Made by a program: the position numbers and the translations under genes. Below the pieces are notes generated by a model. It was not told the DNA's origin. It saw only the letters and a list, made by a program, of their open reading frames with translations, and did no database searches. From Desulfomonilaceae bacterium (GTDB lineage Bacteria > Desulfobacterota > Desulfomonilia > Desulfomonilales > Desulfomonilaceae): 64,000 nt of DNA. The stretch spans positions 101,608 to 165,607 of the forward strand of contig JBAZSD010000008.1 of NCBI GenBank assembly GCA_041662605.1, in the 5' to 3' direction. How positions within the stretch are numbered: the stretch's first letter is position 1; every line of letters starts with the position of its first letter. This document shows positions 53,513 through 62,675 of the stretch, piece by piece.

Positions 53513-54844
53513 GTGCCTTTTATGGACGAGATTTCGATAGGCTTAATTGGTTTTGGAACCATCGGTAGTGGCGTAGCTCAAATCCTGAAAGAGAATCAGG
53601 GGATTATCGAGGCTAGGACAGGCTTTAGGATCAATCTTAAACGCATCGCTGATCTTGATGTTGATACTGATCGAGGTGTGGAGATTGACAGGTCAATTCT
53701 TACAGCCGACGCTTATGAATTACTCAGAGATCCGGAGATATCTGTTGTAATTGAACTCATTGGCGGCTATGAGCCTGCGCGGACTTTTATCCTGGAAGCT
53801 CTACGAAATGGGAAATCGGTTGTCACAGCGAACAAGGCGTTATTGGCCGAACACGGTCCGGAGATTTTTCAGGCCGCTAGGGAAAATGCTACGGACATAG
53901 CTTTTGAAGCGGCTGTGGCAGGTGGAATACCTATCCTAAGGTCGTTTAGAGAAGGTCTGATAGCCAACAAATTTGACAAGATTCTCGCTATCCTGAATGG
54001 GACCTGCAACTTTATCCTTTCAGAGATGACGCGAAATCCAGGCGCCGAGTTTCGCCATGCGCTCCAAAAGGCGCAGGAATTAGGTTACGCAGAGGCCGAT
54101 CCAACATTAGATATAGAGGGTATTGATTCGGCCCACAAGTTGACTCTTGTTCTAGCGCTCACTCACGGGATTTATGCCCCCATAAAAAATATCCACGTTG
54201 AGGGAATCACCCAAATAGGATCTTTTGATTTAGTAATGGCGCGTGAATTTTCTTACAAGATCAAATTGCTCGCCATGATAATTCGTCATGGGGACAGGGT
54301 TGAGGTTAGACTACACCCGACAATGCTTCCCGAAACTCACCCTCTTGCTCAAGTCGATGGCGTGTTTAATGGCATTTTTTTGCGTGGTGACATGGTTGGA
54401 GATCAATTATTTTATGGTAGAGGCGCAGGACGTGAACCTACAGCATCAGCAGTAATGGGTGATGTGATTGAACTGATTAGGAACAAGACTCTTGGTAAAG
54501 CCGGCAGAGTTCCTCCTCTGGGATACCCTGGCCCTCTGGCGTCAATGGAGTCTGTCCTGGACATGAATGAGGTGGTGACCAATTACTATATCCGTATTCA
54601 AGCGATTGACCGACCTGGAGTGTTGTCCAAAATAGCCGGCATAATGGCTGATCATAACATTAGCATCCATTCAGTCGTTCAAAAGCGTCGTGACCACTCC
54701 GGCGCAGGAGCGGTCCCTGTGGTTTTCATAACACATTCCGCCAAAGAGGCCGATGTAAGGCTTGCAAAAAACGAAATCGGAAATTTGGATGTAGTTACTG
54801 AACCACCAACTATTATAAGAATCGAAGATGAAGATCTTGATTGA
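53513..54844 (+). CDS. hom: Homoserine dehydrogenase
   Basis: This enzyme reduces aspartate semialdehyde to homoserine on the way to threonine and methionine. The nucleotide loop IGLIGFGTIGSGVAQIL, VVTANKALLAEHG, AVAGGIPILRSFREGL, ILNGTCNFIL, YAEADPTLDIEGIDSAHKL are classic, and an ACT domain (IQAIDRPGVLSKIAGIMADHNISIHSVVQ) at about 355-430 predicts feedback control by threonine. The length of 443 aa fits the ACT type. The start is GTG at 53513 or, as likely, ATG at 53522. thrC follows after 69 bp. Confidence 0.95.
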   Translation: MPFMDEISIGLIGFGTIGSGVAQILKENQGIIEARTGFRINLKRIADLDVDTDRGVEIDRSILTADAYELLRDPEISVVIELIGGYEPARTFILEALRNGKSVVTANKALLAEHGPEIFQAARENATDIAFEAAVAGGIPILRSFREGLIANKFDKILAILNGTCNFILSEMTRNPGAEFRHALQKAQELGYAEADPTLDIEGIDSAHKLTLVLALTHGIYAPIKNIHVEGITQIGSFDLVMAREFSYKIKLLAMIIRHGDRVEVRLHPTMLPETHPLAQVDGVFNGIFLRGDMVGDQLFYGRGAGREPTASAVMGDVIELIRNKTLGKAGRVPPLGYPGPLASMESVLDMNEVVTNYYIRIQAIDRPGVLSKIAGIMADHNISIHSVVQKRRDHSGAGAVPVVFITHSAKEADVRLAKNEIGNLDVVTEPPTIIRIEDEDLD

Positions 54845-54913
54845 GAACCGGATTTGTATCTGATTCTCCTCAATCCAAGATATTATGGAAAGTTTCAGGG
54901 TCAATGGAGATAA

Positions 54914-55969
54914 ATGATGTGGAAAGGTATTATAAGGGAGTATCCCGACTTTTTTAATTTTTCCAACGATAAACATGTCATAACCATACTCGAGGGAAAT
55001 ACGCCTCTGATACCAGCCCCGCGGCTCGCGGAAAAGATAAACCCGAAGGTATCGATCTTCCTGAAGTTTGAAGGCCTGAATCCAACAAGCTCGTTCAAAG
55101 ATCGAGGCATGACCATGGCTGTTTCCAGGGCCGTAGAAGCCGGATCAAGAGCGGTAATATGCGCCTCCACCGGAAATACATCCGCTTCCGCCGCTGCTTA
55201 CGCTGCTAGAGCGGGTATCAAGGCTTTCGTAGTGATACCCGAAGGGAAAATTGCCCTGGGTAAACTGGCTCAGGCTATGATTCACGGCGCCACAGTGATA
55301 AAGATTCTTGGAAATTTTGATGACGCTCTGAATATAGTTAAACAAATTTCGGACGAACACCCTATAACTTTAGTAAACTCCTTGAATCCTCACAGGATTG
55401 AAGGCCAGAAATCAGGGGCCTTTGAAATATGCGACACACTTGGAACAACCCCGGATTATCACTCCCTGCCAGTTGGAAACGCAGGGAACATAACGGCCTA
55501 CTGGGCTGGGTACAAAGCATATTTTGACTGTGGGAAAATCAGGAGTCTTCCCAAAATGATCGGTTTTCAAGCTGAGGGAGCTTCTCCCATTGTCCAGGGT
55601 AGAATCTTTGAAAAACCGGAAACCATTGCCACTGCCATAAGAATAGGCAATCCCGCTTCATGGAAGAAAGCTGAACAAGCCCGGGATGAGTCTGGCGGCC
55701 TTATTGACAGCGTTACAGATGATGAAATACTTGAAGCCTACAAAATGGTCGCATCACTGGAGGGAGTTTTTTGTGAACCTGCGTCAGCCGCTTCCATTGC
55801 AGGTCTCATCAAGAAGAGCGCTCAAGGGCTTTTCGCTGGTGGAGAACGGATCGTATGCACCTTGACGGGGCATGGTTTGAAAGACCCTGACAACGCTATT
55901 AAAGTTTCTACTGAACCGGTAACCTGCGAGCCGGATACCAAGAAGGTGTTAAATGTCCTCGGATTCTAA
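54914..55969 (+). CDS. thrC: Threonine synthase
   Basis: A PLP enzyme that turns phosphohomoserine into threonine. The PLP lysine lies in NPTSSFKDRGMTMAVSRA, followed by CASTGNTSASAAAYAARAG, the phosphate loop LPVGNAGNITAYWAGYKAY and ending SLEGVFCEPASAAS. The length of 351 aa marks the shorter type II-like class. The ATG at 54914 (or 54917) follows GGAGA. Its last codons overlap the next gene by 17 bp, so the two are coupled. Confidence 0.95.
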   Translation: MMWKGIIREYPDFFNFSNDKHVITILEGNTPLIPAPRLAEKINPKVSIFLKFEGLNPTSSFKDRGMTMAVSRAVEAGSRAVICASTGNTSASAAAYAARAGIKAFVVIPEGKIALGKLAQAMIHGATVIKILGNFDDALNIVKQISDEHPITLVNSLNPHRIEGQKSGAFEICDTLGTTPDYHSLPVGNAGNITAYWAGYKAYFDCGKIRSLPKMIGFQAEGASPIVQGRIFEKPETIATAIRIGNPASWKKAEQARDESGGLIDSVTDDEILEAYKMVASLEGVFCEPASAASIAGLIKKSAQGLFAGGERIVCTLTGHGLKDPDNAIKVSTEPVTCEPDTKKVLNVLGF

Positions 55970-57185
55970 CATGAAATACTTGATAATTGTTCCTGACGGC
56001 ATGGCTGACTCGTTTGATAATTCTTCGGATCCTACGTCATTGGAGTCGTCCAAAACCCCATGGATGGACAAAATGGCCTCCTACGGAAACATTGGGACAT
56101 CAATAACAATCCCTGAGGGTATGGCCCCTGGCAGCGACGTCGCGACATTATCCCTGATGGGATACTCAGCGGCCGACACTTACACGGGAAGAGCGCCTTT
56201 TGAAGCGGCTTCCATGGGAATCAAACTGAAGCCTAGTGACTTGGCCTTTCGTTTAAATCTGGTTACGTTGGACAGGAATTTCACCATTATGGCCGATCAT
56301 AGCGGCGATCATATTTCGACGCCCGAAGCTAAAGACCTTATCGGATCATTGGCTCTTGAAATTGAGTCACTCGGGTTTGAAGTTTTCCCTGGGATTTCTT
56401 ATAGAAATCTGCTGGTCTGGGAGGATGGACCGGACGACATAGTCACTCATCCGCCCCATGATTTTCCAGGTGAACCAATAGCCCATTATCTTCCTTCGGG
56501 AAAAGGTTCTGAAAAATTGCTTCGGCTTATTGTCAAATCATGGAGGATTCTGGATAAACATCATGTTAACCAACGCCGACAGAAACGCGGACAGGGCCCT
56601 GCAAATTCCGTATGGCCTTGGGGTCAGGGCAAACCGCCTCAATTAAAAACTTTGAAGGAACGATTCGGGGTGACCGGAGCTGTTGTCGCAGCGGTAGACC
56701 TGGTGCGAGGCATTGGCAAGTACGCTGGTCTTGATGTGATAGATGTTCCAGGCGCAACAGGATATCTTGACACAAACTATGAAGGAAAGGTTCAAGCCGC
56801 TATTGACGCTCTTGGTACCCATGATTTTGTCTTGTTGCATATCGAAGCTCCTGACGAGGCAGGCCACTCCGGTCAGATGGACCTTAAAATAAAAGCGATC
56901 GAAGATTTTGATCAAAGGGTCGTGGGACCTGTTCTGAAAGAACTGGAAGCATGTGAAAATTGGCGAATATTACTGGCTCCGGATCATCAAACCCCTGTCG
57001 CAAAGAGAGTTCACAGTTCAGGTCCAATCCCATTCTTGTTACTGGATTCTGACTCGTGGAGAAAATCAGATGGGTCGGACCAAGCCAAGTTCACCGAAAG
57101 GGCTGCCGCCGATTCTGGAATTAAAGAACCACTGGGTATGAATTTGATTGAGGTCCTTTTCGGTCGCAGGAACCTTCAGGGGTAG
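55953..57185 (+). CDS. Phosphoglycerate-mutase-like protein, candidate homoserine kinase
   Basis: A 410-aa member of the cofactor-independent phosphoglycerate mutase/alkaline phosphatase superfamily. Metal-ligand patterns are visible: IIVPDGMADS, GSDVATLSLMGY, ADHSGDHIS, LLHIEAPDEAGHSG and LAPDHQTPVAKRVHS. The gene overlaps thrC and follows hom, and no thrB-type kinase is in the operon. This family (known to me as TIGR02535) was proposed to supply the homoserine kinase step in species lacking ThrB. A true phosphoglycerate mutase (ApgM) is the alternative. The ATG at 55953 has AAGAAGG upstream and is kept over the ATG at 55971. Confidence 0.85.
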   Translation: MSSDSNMKYLIIVPDGMADSFDNSSDPTSLESSKTPWMDKMASYGNIGTSITIPEGMAPGSDVATLSLMGYSAADTYTGRAPFEAASMGIKLKPSDLAFRLNLVTLDRNFTIMADHSGDHISTPEAKDLIGSLALEIESLGFEVFPGISYRNLLVWEDGPDDIVTHPPHDFPGEPIAHYLPSGKGSEKLLRLIVKSWRILDKHHVNQRRQKRGQGPANSVWPWGQGKPPQLKTLKERFGVTGAVVAAVDLVRGIGKYAGLDVIDVPGATGYLDTNYEGKVQAAIDALGTHDFVLLHIEAPDEAGHSGQMDLKIKAIEDFDQRVVGPVLKELEACENWRILLAPDHQTPVAKRVHSSGPIPFLLLDSDSWRKSDGSDQAKFTERAAADSGIKEPLGMNLIEVLFGRRNLQG

Positions 57186-57193
57186 GTTGCAGT

Positions 57194-58051
57194 GTGATAA
57201 CCGACTTCATTTTAAGTCATGAAGCCTCTATAAGGTTTGTTTTCTTCATTTCCATATTCGTTGTAGTCGCCTTTTTTGAAACCAGGCGCCCGCGCAGACA
57301 ATTGACCGTCTCAAAAACCGGCAGATGGATAATTAATTTGGGGATTGTCTTTATAGACTCTATTGCGCTGAGGATATTCTTTTCCGCAGGGGCTGTCGGT
57401 TTGGCGTATTGGGTGGATCAACACGGATGGGGAATAATGAACTTCCTCGGGTTCCCCTATTTTGTGAGCGTTGTAGGTAGCATTCTCATATTGGATTTTG
57501 TAATTTACCTTCAGCATGTGTTGTTTCATGCGGCCCCGGCGTTTTGGCGCTTACATATGATCCACCACGCTGATCTGGATTTTGACGTTACTACCGGCAC
57601 ACGATTTCACCCTATTGAAATTCTGCTTTCAATGATAATAAAATCTGGAGCCATATTAGCCTTAGGCCCACCGGTTCTGAGTGTGCTTCTTTTCGAGATC
57701 TTGCTTAATGGAACAGCCATGTTCAATCATAGCAACATAAAGCTTCCTGAGCGGTGGGATCGGATTCTAAGACTTTTCGTCGTAACCCCGGACATGCATC
57801 GAGTTCATCATTCTATCTTTCCAAATGAAACAAACAGTAATTTTGGTTTTAATTCTCCATGGTGGGACAGGCTACTCGGGACTTACAAACCTCAACCCAG
57901 ATCAGGACATGAGGCTATGACCATAGGCCTGAATCAGTTTCGAGACCCCAACCGCTTAACTCTTCCAAAGATACTTATACTTCCGTTTGTCGGTAATCCG
58001 GGAATTTACGCTATTAACCGCAGGGGCCAAGTATTCACTAAATCTGAATGA
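57194..58051 (+). CDS. Sterol desaturase/fatty acid hydroxylase family membrane protein
   Basis: A di-iron membrane oxygenase-type protein of 285 aa with four or so hydrophobic segments. The His clusters are complete: H-X3-H in QHVLFHAAP, H-X2-HH in HMIHHADLD, then FNHSNIKLP and H-X2-HH in HRVHHSIFP. Substrate unknown; relatives hydroxylate or desaturate lipids or carotenoids, and use O2, which is notable in a presumably anaerobic host. The GTG start lies 8 bp after the previous stop, so it may be read from the threonine operon message. Confidence 0.82.
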   Translation: MITDFILSHEASIRFVFFISIFVVVAFFETRRPRRQLTVSKTGRWIINLGIVFIDSIALRIFFSAGAVGLAYWVDQHGWGIMNFLGFPYFVSVVGSILILDFVIYLQHVLFHAAPAFWRLHMIHHADLDFDVTTGTRFHPIEILLSMIIKSGAILALGPPVLSVLLFEILLNGTAMFNHSNIKLPERWDRILRLFVVTPDMHRVHHSIFPNETNSNFGFNSPWWDRLLGTYKPQPRSGHEAMTIGLNQFRDPNRLTLPKILILPFVGNPGIYAINRRGQVFTKSE

Positions 58052-58081
58052 TTACATTTTTTGAATCAAGATATTGACCAG

Positions 58082-58723
58082 CTAATGAATTACCTTAAAA
58101 ATACGATCCCATCTGATTTGCGCCATATCCGGAGCTGAATAGTAGATCAGGAACGCTTTTCCTTTCACATCTTCCAAAGGCACAAAGCCCCAGAACCGGC
58201 TGTCGTGGCTAAAATCCCTGTTGTCTCCCATCATAAAGAGAAAACCCTTCGGGACTTTCACAGGCGGCATGTTGTCTCTTGGATTGAGGTCTCCCGGCAT
58301 GACCACATTGCTGTTAAATCTCGCCTGAGGTGTATCGTACTCTTTTCCATTTATGAAAACCTTTTTGTTTCTTATCTCAACGGTGTCCCTCCCAACCCCG
58401 ATTACTCTTTTAATGAAATCCTTCGTGCGGTCTTCGGGGTAGATGAAAACAATAACGTCACCTCTCTGTGGTTGAAAAAGATCCGGAAACCTATAGCTAG
58501 TGAATGGAATCCTAATTCCATAAATCAGCTTATTCACCAGAATATGGTCACCGATGAGTAAAGTGGGCTCCATTGAGCCTGATGGAATTTTGAACGCCTG
58601 AACAAATATGGCTCTTATGATTATAGCCAAAATTATGGCTACTACTAGAGCTTCGCTGTATTCTTGAAAGGTCGTCCTTGGGGACTTTTTGTGGGGTTCT
58701 GGAACACTTAAAGGTTGAGCCAT
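58082..58723 (-). CDS. lepB: Signal peptidase I
   Basis: The membrane protease that removes signal peptides. One membrane segment (EALVVAIILAIIIRAIFVQAF) is followed by the catalytic Ser50 in IPSGSMEPTLLIGD, then RGDVIVFIYPED, Lys105 in FIKRVIGVGRDTVEI and near the end MGDNRDFSHDSRFWGFVP. The frame is open to a TTG at 58765; the ATG at 58723 gives 213 aa and a normal N-terminus, and is preferred. It is convergent with the hydroxylase gene. Confidence 0.94.
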   Translation of the reverse strand: MAQPLSVPEPHKKSPRTTFQEYSEALVVAIILAIIIRAIFVQAFKIPSGSMEPTLLIGDHILVNKLIYGIRIPFTSYRFPDLFQPQRGDVIVFIYPEDRTKDFIKRVIGVGRDTVEIRNKKVFINGKEYDTPQARFNSNVVMPGDLNPRDNMPPVKVPKGFLFMMGDNRDFSHDSRFWGFVPLEDVKGKAFLIYYSAPDMAQIRWDRIFKVIH

Positions 58724-58910
58724 TTTCTTCTCTTTCGGTCTGATCCGCTTTTGAATAAGCGCCAAGATGAAATTATATAGGACATGCTACTGCAGGTGTA
58801 AATGGGAACAGGGCAAAGGGCGTCAAAAAACGGTTTGGGCTGGTTCCATTATTTAAGACATCATCAATGATTTCAGTAGATAACCTCAGTTAAAAATTCA
58901 TTCCCCTGCC

Positions 58911-58955
58911 AAAAAAATGAAACCGGAGGGGAGAAGTTTTTCCTCACCCCCCGGT
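58911..58955 (-). terminator. Rho-independent terminator of the liv operon
   Basis: On the minus strand ACCGG-GGGG... pairs with CCCC-CCGGT (58947-58955 with 58922-58931, one bulged base), and the seven A of the plus strand at 58911-58917 give the T-run. It stands about 190 bp after the livF stop. The rest of the 383-bp space 58766-59148 holds no gene I can support; the lepB promoter must be there. Confidence 0.75.
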
Positions 58956-59148
58956 CCACCGGTTTAACAGGCCCCTCCCTCCCCCGAGGTTGAGGCCGGG
59001 ACCTTGCTATCATTAGAAGACTTAATAGTCAAGTTATTCTTGCAAGTATACGCCATTTATTCACAAAAAACCTGACCTTTTAAGTATAAGCGGCAATACG
59101 TACGCTTAGGGATTACTGACAACATGAAGGCGCGGAAAAAGATTGTTA

Positions 59149-59868
59149 TCAAGAGAACGAAGCAGCCCCGCCTAAATAGGCCTGCTTCACTTTTGGGTTC
59201 CTTAGTAGTTCGTGACCGGGACCTTCCAATATAATTGTTCCATTCTCCAATAAAAACGCGTAGTCCGCAATTTTGAGAGCAGCGTTTGCGTTCTGTTCAA
59301 TCAGAAAGATGGTCACTCCCTCGTTTCTTATCTTTTCGATAATCCTGAATACATCCGCTACGATCATAGGGGCAAGCCCAAGGGAAGGCTCATCCATCAT
59401 CAACAAACGGGGCTGAGACATCAGGGCTCTACCAATAGCCAGCATCTGCTGTTCCCCACCCGATAAAGTGCCGGCCATCTGTTGACCGCGTGACTCGAGC
59501 ACAGGAAATATGTCATAAACCTGCCCAAACAAGCTATTCAGTCTTTTCTTTTCCCTAGTATAATACGCTCCCATAAGAAGATTTTCACATATAGTAAGGT
59601 TCGCGAAAACTTTCCTTCCTTCAGGAACGTGGACCAACCCCAGTCGTTGAATTTTATTGGGAGCAATATTTTTAATAGGTTTGCCCTCAAACAGAATCGC
59701 TCCGGCTTGCGCTTTAGCCAATCCTGACACTGTGCGAACAGTCGTGCTCTTGCCTGCGCCGTTAGCCCCTAAGAGTGTAACGATTTCCTTGGCCCCGACT
59801 TCGATCGAAACGCCTTTCAAGGCGTGGATTCCTCCATAATTAACATGCAGGTCTTCAATTTGAAGCAT
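59149..59868 (-). CDS. livF: Branched-chain amino-acid ABC transporter ATPase LivF
   Basis: The second ATPase of the Liv importer. Walker A LLGANGAGKSTTVRTVSG, the signature LSGGEQQMLAIGRALM, Walker B LLMMDEPSLGLAP and the His switch FLIEQNANAAL are present. The VPEGRKVFANLTICENLLMGAY stretch is a hallmark of LivF. It has 239 aa. It overlaps livG by 14 bp and is the last gene of the operon. Confidence 0.95.
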   Translation of the reverse strand: MLQIEDLHVNYGGIHALKGVSIEVGAKEIVTLLGANGAGKSTTVRTVSGLAKAQAGAILFEGKPIKNIAPNKIQRLGLVHVPEGRKVFANLTICENLLMGAYYTREKKRLNSLFGQVYDIFPVLESRGQQMAGTLSGGEQQMLAIGRALMSQPRLLMMDEPSLGLAPMIVADVFRIIEKIRNEGVTIFLIEQNANAALKIADYAFLLENGTIILEGPGHELLRNPKVKQAYLGGAASFS

Positions 59869-60652
59869 GGTCTTCCGTTACGCCCTCAAATTCAGCTCCT
59901 AAATATGCGGTTATTACTTGTTTGTCATTTTTTATCTGGTCTGGAGTTCCCCACGCTATTGGACGGCCATGATCTATTACCCTTATCTTGTCGCACACTC
60001 CCATGACAAAACTCATGTCATGATCGATCAATCCTATTCCAATAGACAGATCCTTTCTTAGCCTTAATAAAAAATCTCCGAATTCCCTGGTTTCAGTCGG
60101 ATTCATGCCGGCTACCGGCTCATCCAAAAGTAGAAGCTTCGGGTCAAGGGCCAGAGCCCTGGCTATTTCGAGTTTTCGCTGGCTCCCATACGGGAGTGAA
60201 TTGGCTCGCTCTAAGGCAAAGCTTTCCAGGTTCATGAGTTCCAACAAATCATACGCTCTAGATCTAATTCTTGACTCATCCCTTGTGAATCGCCCAAGAC
60301 CCATTATCGCTTCAACAAAGGAATAGGAAATTGATGAATGAGCGGCGATCATGACGTTTTCAAGCACGGAAAGGTCTTCGTAAAGTTTTATATTTTGAAA
60401 GGTCCTGGCTATACCGTTGCGAGCGATTCGAGAAGGGGGCCATCCAGTAATCTCTTGACCACAAAAAAAAATGGAACCCGATGAAGGTCTTATTCTGCCG
60501 CTCACCGCATTGAAGGCGGTGGTCTTCCCAGCGCCGTTTGGACCGATTAATCCTATGACTTGATTTTGTTGTATTTCAAGACACAGGTCACTCAGAGCCT
60601 GAACTCCTCCAAAAGAAATCGATAAATCTCGGATTTCCAGCAGTGTGTCCAT
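59855..60652 (-). CDS. livG: Branched-chain amino-acid ABC transporter ATPase LivG
   Basis: The first ATPase of the Liv importer. IGLIGPNGAGKTTAFNAVSG (Walker A), IARTFQNIKLYEDLSVLENVMIA (LivG hallmark), LPYGSQRKLEIARALA (signature; the family has YG in place of SG) and LLLDEPVAGMNP (Walker B) are clear. It has 265 aa. It starts 7 bp after the livM stop. Confidence 0.95.
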   Translation of the reverse strand: MDTLLEIRDLSISFGGVQALSDLCLEIQQNQVIGLIGPNGAGKTTAFNAVSGRIRPSSGSIFFCGQEITGWPPSRIARNGIARTFQNIKLYEDLSVLENVMIAAHSSISYSFVEAIMGLGRFTRDESRIRSRAYDLLELMNLESFALERANSLPYGSQRKLEIARALALDPKLLLLDEPVAGMNPTETREFGDFLLRLRKDLSIGIGLIDHDMSFVMGVCDKIRVIDHGRPIAWGTPDQIKNDKQVITAYLGAEFEGVTEDHASN

Positions 60653-60659
60653 TGTATGT

Positions 60660-61751
60660 TCAGGCCCTCATAGAGCCAACTTTTCTCATAAACCAGCCGA
60701 GAAAACCATTCCACGTAAATTCGGACTTTCCCATTATGCCGCTTCTAGCAAAAAGCATGACCAGAATAAGAATGAACGAGAATATGACCATCCTCATGCC
60801 TGGGATTCCTTCGTATTGAAACCCGAACAAACTTGAAGGTTCTTCGAACACTCGAAGCGCTTCCCCTCCCCAGGTAATAAGCACTGCCGCAAGAACAGAT
60901 CCGGTGGTGCTCCCAAGCCCACCGATAACGATGATGATCAGCAGGTTAAACGTGAACATAAATGTAAAAAGAGATGGCGAAATTGTGGTAATCAGGTGAG
61001 CCAGTAATCCTCCTGCTACTCCTTGAAAGAACGCGCTGAAAGTAAAAGCGAATGTTTTTATGCGAAACGAGTTTATGCCCATGGCCTCGGCCGCTGTTTC
61101 ATCTTCTCTAACCGCTTTCATGGCTCTTCCATAAGATGAATTCACAAGCCTGACTGTACAAAAAATCGTGAAAACACAGACCCCCCAAGCCCACCACAGG
61201 TTCGTATATGGGATCAAGCCCTTTAATCCTAATGAGCCGTTGGTTAATGACAGAGAATTATTGGCCAGTACTTGAATCACTTCGCCCAACCCTAAAGTTA
61301 CAATTGCCAAATAGTCTCCGCGAACCCTAAAGACAGGCACGGCCATGAACATGGCTATCAGGGCCGTAACAATCCCCGCAAATAGTAAAGAGACGGCGAA
61401 AGGGACCGATATCACGGACAAAGGCCACAACATCGGTTCGATTATGAACGATCTCAATTTTTCATCCGGGGATAACGTCAAAATTGCGCTTGTATATGCG
61501 CCTATTGCCAGAAATGCGTTAGGGGCCAGGGAAAATTGCCCCATTACACCATTGATGAGGTTGTAGCTTACGGCAAGAGTTATGAAAATGGCTATATTTT
61601 CCAGAATACGAATTGAATATTGATTGAAATTTTGCTCTGCATGAAAAAGAAACGCAAAAAGTATCATCAAGCCGGCAATTGTAAGAATCCGGTTGTGGGA
61701 GCTTCCCCACATCACGGATTTCTCCATCGTGTTGGAACCTGGTTCGACCAC
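60660..61751 (-). CDS. livM: Branched-chain amino-acid ABC transporter permease LivM
   Basis: An inner-membrane permease subunit with about nine hydrophobic segments. LIFA...AVSYNLINGVMGQFSLAPNAFLAIGAYTSAIL, FRVRGDYLAIVTLGLGEVIQVLANN and VIGGLGSTTGSVLAAVLI are typical LivM stretches. The length of 363 aa is normal. The GTG at 61751 is the longest start; the ATG at 61727 (MEKSVMWG) may be the real one. It starts 3 bp after the end of livH. Confidence 0.93.
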   Translation of the reverse strand: MVEPGSNTMEKSVMWGSSHNRILTIAGLMILFAFLFHAEQNFNQYSIRILENIAIFITLAVSYNLINGVMGQFSLAPNAFLAIGAYTSAILTLSPDEKLRSFIIEPMLWPLSVISVPFAVSLLFAGIVTALIAMFMAVPVFRVRGDYLAIVTLGLGEVIQVLANNSLSLTNGSLGLKGLIPYTNLWWAWGVCVFTIFCTVRLVNSSYGRAMKAVREDETAAEAMGINSFRIKTFAFTFSAFFQGVAGGLLAHLITTISPSLFTFMFTFNLLIIIVIGGLGSTTGSVLAAVLITWGGEALRVFEEPSSLFGFQYEGIPGMRMVIFSFILILVMLFARSGIMGKSEFTWNGFLGWFMRKVGSMRA

Positions 61752-61754
61752 GAG

Positions 61755-62641
61755 TCAATCCGGAAGACGCTCGCCCATGATGCCTGTAGGGCGAGTCAAA
61801 AGAATGATTATCATCAGAAAGAACGCTATAGCGTCACGGTAGCCTGACCAGTCCGGTTCAAAAGCGACTATCAACACTTCGGCCAAGCCAAGTATCAGGC
61901 CCCCTAGAGCCGCTCCCGTGATGTTTCCTATGCCCCCTAGCACAGCCGCTACAAAAGCTTTTAGTCCTGGAATAACCCCCATGAACGGTTCTACAGCGGG
62001 ATATTTCATGCACCACAGGATTCCCCCAGCAGCCGCCAATGCCGACCCTAACGCAAAGGTGAAAGATATTACCCTATCTTTGTCGACCCCCATGAGCATG
62101 ACTGTCTCCATGTCCCTCGAAAGGGCTCTCATTGCCATACCTATACGGGTCTTTTTGACCACAACTATACAAACAGCCAGCAAGACTAGCGTGGTTACAA
62201 GAATCCAGATTGAAAGCGCAGGAATACTTACTCCCCCCAAAATCAGCGACCCCTCAAAAAGTTTTGGTATTGGGAACGATTTTGGTCTCCCCCAATGATT
62301 ACCAATCCCAGATTTTCCAGCAAAAAAGACACGCCAATCGCCGTTATCAGGGCATTGATTCTAGGACTTTTTCGAATGGGCTTGTAGGCGCCTCTGTCGA
62401 TCAGGATCCCGAGAAGGGCTGTGAACAAGACAGAACCAGCGAAAGCCAAAGGCCACGGCGCATTAAAAATGACTACTCCGAAGAAACCTACATAGGCGGA
62501 AACCATCAGCAGGTCACCATGAGCGAAGTTTATGAGACGTAACACCCCGTATACCATGGTGTAACCGATGGCCAACAGCCCGTATAGGCAGCCTAAAGTA
62601 AGTCCATACACGAGTTGTTGAAAGAAAAAACTTAAATCCAA
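61755..62641 (-). pseudogene. livH: Branched-chain amino-acid permease LivH, split by a frameshift
   Basis: Two frames together make one LivH of normal length (about 295 aa). The first (62641 to 62243) starts MDLSFFFQQLVYGLTLGCLY and holds YTMVYGVLRLINFAHGDLLM; it runs off frame after LVIIGG and stops. The second (from 62240 to 61755) holds GMAMRALSRDMETVMLMGVD and ends with the normal C-terminus. In the gap region the second frame reads PKSFPIPKLFEGSLILGGVSI, the expected LivH sequence, so one base is missing near 62285-62295, at or next to a C-run on the plus strand. It may be a sequencing error or a true lesion; the operon is otherwise complete. Confidence 0.85.
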
Positions 62642-62675
62642 TATTGGATCCAGCTCCTTTGAGGGTTCAGGGGAA

